Assembly (NCBI GenBank): GCA_963705525.1 | Contig: CAVPJW010000004.1 | Coordinates: 682,001-746,000, forward strand | Source: CAVPJW01 sp963705525 | GTDB taxonomy: Bacteria; Acidobacteriota; Vicinamibacteria; Vicinamibacterales; CAVPJW01 | Direction: 5' to 3' | Length of the DNA: 64,000 nt | In this document: piece after piece, positions 55,762-63,565 of the stretch | Layout: each line of letters begins with the position of its first letter | How positions within the stretch are numbered: position 1 is the stretch's first letter | The notes under the pieces: generated by a model | The model's database searches: none | The model's input: the letters and a program-made list of their open reading frames with translations, nothing else | What the model was told of the DNA's origin: nothing | Translations under genes and position numbers: made by a program

Positions 55762-56936
55762 GGATCCTTCAACCCAGTACCGGTCAAGAGACAGAGCACC
55801 CGATCTTTTCCAGCAATCTGCCCGGCTCTGACAAGAGCACGGAGCGCCGCCAGAGTCGTCGCGCTCGACGGTTCGACAAAAACACCTTCCGACGAGGCCA
55901 GCAGGCCTTCCATCTCGAGCGTTTCAGCATCAGACACCGCGATGGCGGTTCCGCGAGACTCGCGCACCGCCGGCAATGCCACGTGCGCATCGAACACCAC
56001 ATCGTCGGCGATCGCACCGGAAATGGTGTCAATCGACGGCCATCGGCACGTGAGCGCGTCCTTGCTCGAACGTCCCTGCTGAACCGCCTCGACGAAGGGC
56101 GCGCAGCCCGCAGCCTGCACACCCACCAGTCGCGGCAGCCGGTCGATGAGGCCCAGCGCCTGAAAGTCGAGACACCCTCGCCACATGCTTCCGAGATTGC
56201 CGCCGCCACCGACAGGCACGATGATCCAGTCTGGAAGGTCGAAGTTCGTCTGTTCGGCAATCTCGTAGGCGATGGTCTTGGCGCCCTCGAGCGTGAACGG
56301 GTTGTAGATCGCCGCGGTCGAAACCAGATACCAGCCGAATTCTCCGCACGCCCATTCGAGCAGATCGAAGATGGCTGCCGGTGATGGGTCATCGATCCTG
56401 AACACCTGCGCGCCATACATCTGAGCCTGCAGGATCTTTTCATCCGGCGCTGTCCGCGGGACGAAGATTTTCGCGTCGAGACCTGCACGTGCCGCGTAGG
56501 CGGCCGCGGCCGCACCGACGTTGCCGGACGACTGCACCGCAACGGTTTTCTTCCCCAGTTCGATCGCGCGCGAGACGCCGACGGCCAGCATCCTGTCTTT
56601 GAAAGAGCCGGTGGGATTCCTCGTCTCGTCCTTCAGCAGCAGGTGGTCGAGGCCGAGTGCGCCGGCCAGGCGTGGAGCGTCGAGGAGCGGAGTCTGCCCC
56701 TCACCGAGCGAGATGACCGCGCCTTCATCTGAGACCGGCAGGAGATCGAACCAGGCCCAGAGCCCCGGCAAGTCCGCGCGGCGCGGCGACGTCCTGGAGT
56801 TTCGAGATTCGGCCCGACTGGGGAGGTTCACGTTGACCTTCAACGGGCCATCGCATCGGGCACAGCGCCGTTCCGCGTGGCTGGAGCCAAGGAGGCTGCC
56901 GCACCATCCGCATTCGAACGTGAATTTTTCGGTCAT
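55674..56936 (-). CDS. thrC: Threonine synthase
   Basis: PLP-dependent enzyme of about 420 aa making threonine from O-phosphohomoserine. An N-terminal zinc-ribbon-like CGWC...CARC pair (residues about 7-35) precedes the PLP fold. The PLP lysine is in NPTGSFKDRM, the phosphate-binding loop in SSGNVGAAAAAYA and VPVGGGGNLGSMWRG, and a late LLTGTGLKDP block matches plant-like/archaeal-type threonine synthases. The ATG at 56936 overlaps the permease stop (ATGA). The open frame continues far upstream but antisense-like and unconserved, so I reject the longer start. Transcriptional coupling to the amino-acid permease suggests they work together. Confidence 0.9.
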   Translation of the reverse strand: MTEKFTFECGWCGSLLGSSHAERRCARCDGPLKVNVNLPSRAESRNSRTSPRRADLPGLWAWFDLLPVSDEGAVISLGEGQTPLLDAPRLAGALGLDHLLLKDETRNPTGSFKDRMLAVGVSRAIELGKKTVAVQSSGNVGAAAAAYAARAGLDAKIFVPRTAPDEKILQAQMYGAQVFRIDDPSPAAIFDLLEWACGEFGWYLVSTAAIYNPFTLEGAKTIAYEIAEQTNFDLPDWIIVPVGGGGNLGSMWRGCLDFQALGLIDRLPRLVGVQAAGCAPFVEAVQQGRSSKDALTCRWPSIDTISGAIADDVVFDAHVALPAVRESRGTAIAVSDAETLEMEGLLASSEGVFVEPSSATTLAALRALVRAGQIAGKDRVLCLLTGTGLKDPGSARKLVSRLEPIPLDRQALSAVVNSRT

Positions 56937-58243
56937 GCGCGTCCGCGCCGGACTTGCACGTAGATCGGCACTCCGAGGAGGAGTAGACCCAAGCCCATCA
57001 ACGAGCTGCGCGGCGATTCGATGAGGGTGTTGACCACGAAGACCGACGAGACGAGAACGAAGACGATCACCGTGTACGGATAGCCGAGCACCTTGTACGG
57101 GCGGTCCCACTCGGGATGTCGCCGGCGGAGCACGATCACCGAGAGCACGACCATCGTAAAGAAAATCCAGTTGGCGAACTGCCCCATCGTAATCAGGTGC
57201 TCGTAGCCGCCCGTGAGAGTGAGGACGCCCGCCCAGATCGAGAGCGCCCAGATCGCATTCGACGGTGTCTCGTACTTCGGGTGGATCGCCGAGAGCGGCG
57301 CAAAGAAATTCCCATCGCGCGCCATCGCGAAGAAGACGCGCGGTCCCGCCAGGATGTTGGCCGAGAGCGCACCGAATGCCGAACACAGGATCGCGATCGT
57401 GATCAGTCGAGCGCCGGTCGGTCCGATCATCACCTGCGTCGCCTCGGCGGCCACACGCGACGACAGCGCGATGCGCTCCTGGCCGAGCACGAAGATATAG
57501 GCGAGGTTCACGGAGACGTAGATCACGATCACGACGAATACGCCCACAAAGATGCTGCGGGGCACGGTTCGCTGCGGATCGCGCATCTCTCCCGCTACGA
57601 AGCCCACGAAGTGCCAGGCATCGTAGGCAAAGAGCGTGGAGATCATGGCGACGCCGGCAGCCGCGAGGACACCGCCGCTGAAGTGTTCGGGAAGCAAGGG
57701 GAGGAAATGCGCGGTGTCTCCTCGACGGGTGATGATCGCCAGACCCACCAACGCCGCCAGCCCGGCGACCTTGAGCAGCGTGAAGACGTTCTGCACTCCG
57801 GCGCCCTGCTTGACGCCACGCGTGTTGATGAAGGCGAGGCCGAGCAGGAGAACAATACCGAGCAGTTTCTCGCTGCCTGGCGACATCGAGACAAATTCAC
57901 GGAGGTACAACAGAAAACCGGTGCTGAGCGCCGCGATCGAGCTGGGGATGACGACGAGCATGATCGTCCAGCCGTAGAGAAACGCCCAGAACGGCCCGTA
58001 AGCCTCGCGCATGTAGACGTAAAGGCCTCCCGACTGCGGCAGCATCGTCCCAAGCTCGGCGAGCGTGAGCGCACCGCACAGCACGAGAAGTCCAGAAAAC
58101 ACCCAGATGCCGATGACGAAGCCCGGCTCCGGCACCTGTCGCGCAATCAGGCTGGGGACGACGAAGATGCCGGTGCCGATGACCGACCCGACGAGCAGCG
58201 CGGCGCCGTCGAAGAGGGTCAGCTTGCGAGGCAGTTCTGCCAT
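56933..58243 (-). CDS. APC-superfamily amino-acid permease
   Basis: Inner-membrane transporter of 436 aa with about twelve hydrophobic helices. The APC signature SVIGTGIFVVPSLIA lies in the first helix, and the conserved GGLYVYMREAYGPFWAFLYGW region follows around helix three. The end is coupled by a four-base overlap to threonine synthase, so a threonine or related amino-acid substrate is plausible but unproven. A possible sigma-70 promoter lies 57-85 bases upstream. Confidence 0.88.
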   Translation of the reverse strand: MAELPRKLTLFDGAALLVGSVIGTGIFVVPSLIARQVPEPGFVIGIWVFSGLLVLCGALTLAELGTMLPQSGGLYVYMREAYGPFWAFLYGWTIMLVVIPSSIAALSTGFLLYLREFVSMSPGSEKLLGIVLLLGLAFINTRGVKQGAGVQNVFTLLKVAGLAALVGLAIITRRGDTAHFLPLLPEHFSGGVLAAAGVAMISTLFAYDAWHFVGFVAGEMRDPQRTVPRSIFVGVFVVIVIYVSVNLAYIFVLGQERIALSSRVAAEATQVMIGPTGARLITIAILCSAFGALSANILAGPRVFFAMARDGNFFAPLSAIHPKYETPSNAIWALSIWAGVLTLTGGYEHLITMGQFANWIFFTMVVLSVIVLRRRHPEWDRPYKVLGYPYTVIVFVLVSSVFVVNTLIESPRSSLMGLGLLLLGVPIYVQVRRGRA

Positions 58244-58299
58244 TTGGGAGAAGGATGCGGAGACTCGCGCTCTCGGTCAGTCGACGCAAGGCCAGGCGG

Positions 58300-58328
58300 A
58301 GGTTAGGTCTCCCTATCCGGCAAGTCAA
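58300..58328 (-). promoter_or_regulatory. Candidate promoter for the permease-thrC operon
   Basis: On the minus strand TTGACT (58328-58323) is followed after 17 bases by TAACCT (58305-58300), giving a leader of about 50 bases before the permease ATG. The -35 match is good and the -10 match weak. Confidence 0.3.
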
Positions 58329-58387
58329 GGCAGGGGTGCTGTTGCAAACGATTACAATTCTGCGGAGACGTGGCCGACGGTTTCCTG

Positions 58388-58416
58388 TTGCACCACCCGA
58401 TCGGGGTCCCTATAAT
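58388..58416 (+). promoter_or_regulatory. Sigma-70 promoter of the pqq operon
   Basis: TTGCAC (58388-58393) and a perfect TATAAT (58411-58416) are separated by exactly 17 bases. Transcription would start near 58423 and give a leader of about 66 bases, which contains a CCCCG/CGGGG hairpin (58433-58446), before the pqqA start. This is the clearest promoter in the window. Confidence 0.7.
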
Positions 58417-58488
58417 CGGAGGCCGTCCGCTTCCCCGAGGTCGGGGCCGATTTGGCGGAGGAATCGTCCGCATACCCAGGAGCGACCC

Positions 58489-58563
58489 ATGGTCTGGAAG
58501 AAGCCTGAGTTCGTCGTCGTCGCAGTCACGATGGAAGTGACCGCGTACGTCGCGACCAAGTAG
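58489..58563 (+). CDS. pqqA: PQQ precursor peptide PqqA
   Basis: Ribosomally made 24-residue precursor of the redox cofactor pyrroloquinoline quinone. It starts MVWKKPEF, like many PqqA peptides. It contains the invariant Glu16 and Tyr20 with three residues between (MEVTAYVATK), which the radical SAM enzyme PqqE cross-links to begin cofactor synthesis. An AGGAG ribosome binding site lies about seven bases before the ATG. It is the first gene of pqqABCDE. Confidence 0.95.
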   Translation: MVWKKPEFVVVAVTMEVTAYVATK

Positions 58564-58572
58564 CCTGGTCCG

Positions 58573-58596
58573 GGGCGGATTTCCAAAGATCCGCCC
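58573..58596 (+). terminator. Hairpin between pqqA and pqqB (attenuator-like)
   Basis: GGGCGGAT and ATCCGCCC form a perfect eight-base-pair stem with an eight-base loop ten bases after the pqqA stop, followed by a short T-containing stretch (TCGTTTCTC). It could partially end transcription, or protect the short pqqA message, so that precursor is made in excess over the enzymes. That role is inferred. Confidence 0.6.
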
Positions 58597-58605
58597 TCGT
58601 TTCTC

Positions 58606-59517
58606 GTGCACCTGATTCTGCTCGGAAGCGCCGCGGGCGGCGGCTTCCCCCAGTGGAACTGCTGGTGCCCCTCCTGTTCAGCCTCACGGAACGATCCCTC
58701 ATCGGCACGGCCTCGCACACAATCGTCCGCCGCAGTCAGCTCCGACGGCGATCGCTGGTTTCTGCTGAACGCCTCGCCAGACATTCAGAGGCAGTTGTCG
58801 TGGCTTCACGCCGCTGACAGTCCGTCGACGCCGCGGCATGTTCCATTCGAAGCCGTGGTCTTCACCGACGCGGAGATCGATCACACGCTGGGCATGGTGC
58901 TGCTCCGCGAGGCGCGCGACCTCTCGCTCTTCGCCACGATGGCCGTCGAGTCCATTCTCGAGCACGACTCGCGTTTCCTGCCGCTGGTGCGCGCGTTCGC
59001 CCAGGTGCGGCTGACGCACCTGACGCCGAACGAGACAATCAGCCTTCCGTCTCGAGATGGATCCGAAAGCGGTCTGACGGTTGAGCCCTTCGTCGTGCCC
59101 GGCGGGCCGCCTCGCTTCGCCGCAAAGGACGAAGCGGGACATACTATCGGATTGATGATTCGGGAAGAGTCCACCGGCCGGACGTGCGGGTTCGTTCCCG
59201 GCTGCGGAGCAATCGATAACCAGCTCCTCGAACGACTGGCTCGGGCCGACGTCCTGCTGTTCGATGGCACGTTCTGGTCGGATCGCGAGCTGATCGATCT
59301 GGGTATCAGCGACCTGTCCGCGCGCGACATGGACCACGTGCCGATCGACGGCGCCGGCGGAAGTCTCGAGCGCCTCGCGGAGCTCCCGTGCAGGCACCGT
59401 ATCTACACGCACATCAACAACACGAATCCCATTCTGCTCGAAGGCTCCAGAGAGCGCGCGGCGGTCGCCCGCGCGGGGATCACCGTCGGCGTGGACGGGC
59501 TTCGCATCACGCTATGA
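58606..59517 (+). CDS. pqqB: PqqB, metallo-beta-lactamase-fold PQQ biosynthesis protein
   Basis: Metallo-beta-lactamase-fold protein of 303 aa that acts on the cross-linked PQQ precursor; it is now viewed as an oxygenase/hydroxylase of the Glu-Tyr intermediate. It starts LILLGSAAGGGFPQWNCWC, with the PqqB zinc-binding CxCxxC (NCWCPSC). FTDAEIDHTLGM and HINNTNPIL supply further metal or substrate contacts. The start is GTG, nine bases after the pqqA-pqqB hairpin. It lies within the pqq operon in the usual order. Confidence 0.95.
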   Translation: MHLILLGSAAGGGFPQWNCWCPSCSASRNDPSSARPRTQSSAAVSSDGDRWFLLNASPDIQRQLSWLHAADSPSTPRHVPFEAVVFTDAEIDHTLGMVLLREARDLSLFATMAVESILEHDSRFLPLVRAFAQVRLTHLTPNETISLPSRDGSESGLTVEPFVVPGGPPRFAAKDEAGHTIGLMIREESTGRTCGFVPGCGAIDNQLLERLARADVLLFDGTFWSDRELIDLGISDLSARDMDHVPIDGAGGSLERLAELPCRHRIYTHINNTNPILLEGSRERAAVARAGITVGVDGLRITL

Positions 59518-59532
59518 GGTAGAGATCAGCTC

Positions 59533-60285
59533 ATGACGACCAACCTCCAGGCTTCGGTTCTGGCTGCGCCGCCACCTGCTCCGCTTCCGCAGCTCACGCG
59601 ACCGCTCGAACCGGATGCCCTGACGGCATCGCTCCGCGCATTCAGCACGTCGTATTACGCGAATCACCCGTTTCACCAGCTGATGCACGACGGTCGCCTC
59701 ACGCGCCGCCAGCTGCAAGGCTGGGTTGCCAACCGGCTCGCATACCAGCGAGCCATCCCTCGCAAGGATGCGGCGATTCTCTCCAACTGCCCGGATGGCG
59801 ACGTGCGGCGCGAGTGGATGCAGCGAATCATCGACCACGACGGCGTCGAACCGGGAACAGGTGGTATCGAGATGTGGATGCGGCTCGGCGAGGCGCTGGG
59901 TGTGCCGCGCATCGAGATGGACGACGAGCGGCACGTTCTGCCGGGTGTGCGTTTCGCGACCGAGGCGTACGTGACCTTCTGCAAGACGAAGCCCTGGATC
60001 GATGGCGTCGCCTCGTCGCTCACCGAGCTCTTCGCACCCGACTTGATGCGACGGCGGCTCGAAGCCTTCCCGAAGCACTATCCCTGGGTGAACACCGAGG
60101 GGCTTGCCTATTTCAACAGCCGGCTCACTCAGGCTCCGCGGGACAGCCAGCAGGGGCTTCGTCTCGTGCTGAAGCACTGCGTGACGATCGAGACGCAGAC
60201 GCGGGCATTCGAGGCACTCGCCTTCAAGCTCGAGCTGTTGTGGGTGATGATCGACACGATTCACCACGCCTATCTCGAGGGCTGA
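59533..60285 (+). CDS. pqqC: PqqC, pyrroloquinoline-quinone synthase
   Basis: Cofactorless oxidase of 250 aa that carries out the last ring closure and oxidation to PQQ. It belongs to the TenA/haem-oxygenase-like fold. Characteristic blocks are NHPFHQLMHDGRLTRRQLQ, NRLAYQRAIPRKDAAILSN, FPKHYPWVNTEGL and YFNSRLTQAPRDSQQGL. Length matches the family. The ATG follows pqqB by 15 bases. Confidence 0.96.
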   Translation: MTTNLQASVLAAPPPAPLPQLTRPLEPDALTASLRAFSTSYYANHPFHQLMHDGRLTRRQLQGWVANRLAYQRAIPRKDAAILSNCPDGDVRREWMQRIIDHDGVEPGTGGIEMWMRLGEALGVPRIEMDDERHVLPGVRFATEAYVTFCKTKPWIDGVASSLTELFAPDLMRRRLEAFPKHYPWVNTEGLAYFNSRLTQAPRDSQQGLRLVLKHCVTIETQTRAFEALAFKLELLWVMIDTIHHAYLEG

Positions 60286-60286
60286 A

Positions 60287-60556
60287 TTGGCGGTCACCTC
60301 CACGACGGTGCCCGTTCTGTGGAAACTGGCGAAACTCGATTTCGATCGGGTGCGTCAGCAGCCAATCCTGCAGTATCCGGAAGGCGTCGTGCTGCTCAAT
60401 GACACGGGCGCCGCGATTCTGGAGCTCTGCGATGGTCAACGGACAGTGAGCGCCATCGCCGGCATTCTGGAGCAGCGCTACCAGGCGGAAGTGCTGATGG
60501 ACGTGATCGACTATCTGTCCCAGCTGGCCGACAAGGAGCTGATCAGTGGCGGATAG
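60287..60556 (+). CDS. pqqD: PqqD, peptide chaperone for PqqE
   Basis: Small RiPP recognition element of 89 aa that binds the PqqA peptide and presents it to PqqE. The winged-helix-like fold is recognisable from YPEGVVLLNDTGAAILELCDG and the VLMDVIDYLSQLADKELI helix. The start is TTG, one base after the pqqC stop; a GTC codon nearby is not a better choice. The end overlaps pqqE by 11 bases, so the two partners are made together. Confidence 0.93.
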   Translation: MAVTSTTVPVLWKLAKLDFDRVRQQPILQYPEGVVLLNDTGAAILELCDGQRTVSAIAGILEQRYQAEVLMDVIDYLSQLADKELISGG

Positions 60557-61637
60557 TCGTCCGACGACACTCCTCGCTGAGCTGACGTACCGCTGTCCGC
60601 TGCATTGTCCGTATTGCTCCAACCCGATCGATATGACCCGCACCGATCAGGAGTTGAGCACGGCGGACTGGAAGCGCGTGTTCACGGAAGCGCGCGAGCT
60701 GGGTGTTCTGCAGCTCGGTCTGTCCGGCGGAGAGCCTCTCGTTCGCTCGGACATCGAGGAACTCGCGGCTCACGCGCACACACTCGGACTCTACACGACG
60801 CTTGTGACCTCGGGCGTCGGTCTGACGCCGACTCGCGCTATGAGGCTCAGGGACGCCGGCCTCGAGCACATTCAGATCTCGATTCAGGATTCGGATCAGG
60901 CGGGCGCCGATCGCATCGCAGGCATGAAGGCCGTCCCGCAGAAATCCGCCGCGGCCGCCGTGGTCCGTGAGCTCGGCTTCGCATTCTCCATCAACGTAGT
61001 CTTGCACCGCGGGAACATCGACCATCTCGGCGACATCATCGACCAGGCTGCCGCAGCCGGCGCTGACCGGCTGGAGCTGGCCAACACTCAGTACTACGGA
61101 TGGGCGCTCGAGAATCGCGCGGCGCTGATGCCTACCGCCGGGCAAGTGGCCGCCGCGCAGGAGATCGCCGATCGCGCATCGATCACGCATCGGGGAAAGA
61201 TGCGCATCGTTTACGTGCTGCCGGACTACTACGAGCGACACCCCAAGCCCTGCTACGGGGGATGGGGTGCGCTGTATATCCTGGTGACGCCCGACGGTCG
61301 GGCGCTCCCGTGTCACGGCGCGACTCACATCTCGACGCTCGCGTTCGACAGCGTGCGGAATCATCCGCTGCGGTGGATCTGGGAAGAGTCTTCGGCGTTT
61401 CAGTCCTTTCGAGGCGACGCGTGGATGAAGGAGCCCTGTCGAAGCTGTGTCCGGAAGGCCATCGACTTTGGCGGGTGCCGGTGTCAGGCGTTTGCCTTGA
61501 CTGGCGATGCGACCAACACCGATCCGGTCTGCACGCTGACGCCGCTCCGCGCGATCGTCGACCAGGCCATCGAACAGACGACCGAGCCGCCACCCTACCG
61601 ATATAGAGTCACCGCCCTCGAGGCCGATCGAGTATGA
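60546..61637 (+). CDS. pqqE: PqqE, radical SAM enzyme cross-linking PqqA Glu and Tyr
   Basis: Radical SAM/SPASM enzyme of 363 aa that forms the carbon-carbon bond between Glu16 and Tyr20 of PqqA. The SAM [4Fe-4S] cysteines are C17, C21 and C24 (CPLHCPYC). The GGEP motif occurs as GLSGGEPLV. The SPASM region has CYGGWG, LPCHGA and CRSCVRKAIDFGGCRC. It has a GTG start overlapping pqqD, and its stop overlaps the ATG of the regulator gene (ATGA). Confidence 0.96.
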   Translation: MADSRPTTLLAELTYRCPLHCPYCSNPIDMTRTDQELSTADWKRVFTEARELGVLQLGLSGGEPLVRSDIEELAAHAHTLGLYTTLVTSGVGLTPTRAMRLRDAGLEHIQISIQDSDQAGADRIAGMKAVPQKSAAAAVVRELGFAFSINVVLHRGNIDHLGDIIDQAAAAGADRLELANTQYYGWALENRAALMPTAGQVAAAQEIADRASITHRGKMRIVYVLPDYYERHPKPCYGGWGALYILVTPDGRALPCHGATHISTLAFDSVRNHPLRWIWEESSAFQSFRGDAWMKEPCRSCVRKAIDFGGCRCQAFALTGDATNTDPVCTLTPLRAIVDQAIEQTTEPPPYRYRVTALEADRV

Positions 61638-62530
61638 GCACCTCGGAAACTGGTGGGCAGATCGTGCGCTTTAACGGCTTCGAATTCGAGCCGAGCTCCG
61701 GCGACCTGCGGCCGAACGGCGGATCCCACAGGGTCCGGCTCGAACCGCAACCGGCGAAAGTGCTCTCATGTCTGATCGAGAAGGCCGGCCAGGTCGTCAC
61801 TCGCGACGAGCTGCGGCAACGCGTCTGGCCCGCCGACACGTTCGTCGATTTCGAGCATGGCCTGAACTATTGCATCGCGCAAATCAGGAACGCCCTGGGC
61901 GACTCGGCCACAGCTCCGCAGTTCGTGGAAACGCTGCCTCGACGAGGCTATCGGTTCGTCGCGCAGGTCGACCCTCCTGCCATCGTCAGGGACCCAGCCG
62001 CCGCTCCAGCCCTCGATCCGATCGGAAAGACGAGACCCTGGACGAGACTGGCCGCTCTTCTCGCGACTCTTGTTGTGATCGCGGCGGTTGCGGTGTGGGC
62101 CGCGCTGACGCTCGCGGGCACCACGGGGCGTGACGTCCCGAAGCTCGCTGTCGTGCCATTCGACAACGAAACGGCCTGGCCTGAGGGCGACGGGGTCGCG
62201 GGACGCCTCACCGATGCCGTCGTGGCGCGGCTCGCGGCCGATCCCGACCGGCTTGGGGTCATCGGCAACGCCGCGATCCTGCGCCAGCCCCGAGCCACCC
62301 GCGATCTGAAGCTGATTGCACGGACGCTCGATGTGCAATACGCGGTGCTGGGACAGGTGCAGCAGAACGGCAACGGCCTCCGCGTCATCACCCACCTGAT
62401 CCGAACGAGCGACCAGACGCACCTCTGGGCATGGCGTTTCGAGTCTGGTCGCGAGGACGTGAGCGAGCTCGAAACGCGGCTCGTCGAAACCGTCGCCAGC
62501 GCGGTCTTCGACCGGTTGGGTGTGAAGTAA
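61634..62530 (+). CDS. Membrane-tethered winged-helix regulator with TolB-like domain
   Basis: One-component transcription regulator of 298 aa. Residues about 10-108 form an OmpR/CadC-type winged-helix DNA-binding domain (LRQRVWPADTFVDFEHGLNYCIAQIRNALGD is its recognition-helix part in pieces such as VWPADTFVDF and LPRRGYRF). A single membrane helix follows at about 136-158. The C-terminal part (KLAVVPFDNET onward) is a TolB-N/FlgO-like domain facing outside. The layout is common in Acidobacteriota. The ATG overlaps the pqqE stop by four bases, so the gene is translationally coupled to the pqq operon and may regulate it or respond to PQQ-dependent metabolism; this is inference. Confidence 0.86.
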   Translation: MSTSETGGQIVRFNGFEFEPSSGDLRPNGGSHRVRLEPQPAKVLSCLIEKAGQVVTRDELRQRVWPADTFVDFEHGLNYCIAQIRNALGDSATAPQFVETLPRRGYRFVAQVDPPAIVRDPAAAPALDPIGKTRPWTRLAALLATLVVIAAVAVWAALTLAGTTGRDVPKLAVVPFDNETAWPEGDGVAGRLTDAVVARLAADPDRLGVIGNAAILRQPRATRDLKLIARTLDVQYAVLGQVQQNGNGLRVITHLIRTSDQTHLWAWRFESGREDVSELETRLVETVASAVFDRLGVK

Positions 62531-62657
62531 GGCTTGTCTTACCTTATCCTTACCTCTTCCTCATCGCCGGCCTGTTGTCCAGGAAGCGTCAAAGACGTAT
62601 CACGTAGCGAGACACGTGGCGCGACGGATCGCCCGGCCCGCCCGCATGGAGGATTGC

Positions 62658-63479
62658 ATGACGCGAATACCCAGGAGGACGCTTCTTCTCTCCGGTTCAA
62701 CTGTCCTGGCGGCGGCCCGGCTGAAGGCCGCCCTTGCCGACGATCGCCAGGGTGGAACGATGGCTCCCGCCGCGGCGGCGGGGAGCGTGGATCCCTCATT
62801 CCCCAGCCAGCCGCCTGAACTGGTGCGCGAGATGGTCGCCGTATCGCACGGCAACTTGGCGCGCGTCAAAGAGCTCGTCGAACAGCATCCCACTCTCGCG
62901 CGAGCGGCCTGGGACTGGGGCTTTGGCGATTGGGAGGATGCTCTCGGCGCGGCGTCGCACGTGGGGAATCGGCCGATCGCGGAGCTCCTCCTGGCGAACG
63001 GCGCACGCCCGACCATCTTCTCGGCCACCATGCTGGGCCAGCTCGACGTCGTGAAGGCCTTCATCGCCGCCTCACCCGGCGTGCAGCGGACCCACGGCCC
63101 TCACAACATCACGCTGCTCGCGCACGCGAGATTCGGCGGTCAGCAAGCCGCGGCGGTCAGGAGCTACCTCGAATCCCTGGGCGATGCGGATCCGCTGCCG
63201 AAGCTGGCGCCGATCACCGAGGCCGAAATCGCCGCGCTCCTGGGCACCTACTCGTTCGGGTCCGGCGCGAACGATCGGATCACGATCGATATCGACAAGG
63301 GGCAGCTCGGGTTCGCCCGTCAGAATGGCACACGGCGATTGCTCTTTCATCTGGGCGATCGACAATTCTTCCCGACGGGCGCCGAAGCGGTGCGTATCCG
63401 TTTTGGAATGGAGAACAATCGAGCCGTCATGCTGTCGATTCACGATCCGGACGTCGTGCTCACCGCCCAGCGCATGTAG
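62658..63479 (+). CDS. Tat-exported ankyrin-repeat-type protein
   Basis: Protein of about 273 aa with a twin-arginine signal (RIPRRTLLLSGSTVLAAA). The middle resembles two ankyrin repeats (GNLARVKELVEQHP..., NRPIAELLLANGARP..., GQLDVVKAFIA). The C-terminal 90 residues (ITEAEIAALLGTYSFG...) look like a small beta-rich domain similar to tails of secreted serine-hydrolase-type proteins. The ATG at 62658 is supported by a GGAGG six bases upstream; two earlier in-frame starts are less likely. Function is unknown. Confidence 0.7.
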   Translation: MTRIPRRTLLLSGSTVLAAARLKAALADDRQGGTMAPAAAAGSVDPSFPSQPPELVREMVAVSHGNLARVKELVEQHPTLARAAWDWGFGDWEDALGAASHVGNRPIAELLLANGARPTIFSATMLGQLDVVKAFIAASPGVQRTHGPHNITLLAHARFGGQQAAAVRSYLESLGDADPLPKLAPITEAEIAALLGTYSFGSGANDRITIDIDKGQLGFARQNGTRRLLFHLGDRQFFPTGAEAVRIRFGMENNRAVMLSIHDPDVVLTAQRM

Positions 63480-63565
63480 CGATTTCGATCGAGCTCCTCG
63501 CGGAGACGGGTCGCGCGAAGACTGGAAACAATGTACAGTGAGCGCGACCTTCTCTTGCGAGGCTT

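Noticed and set aside
56937..57386. N-terminal extension of threonine synthase by 150 codons
   Set aside because: The extension lies inside the permease gene on the same strand and has no conserved sequence; the ATGA overlap start is typical.
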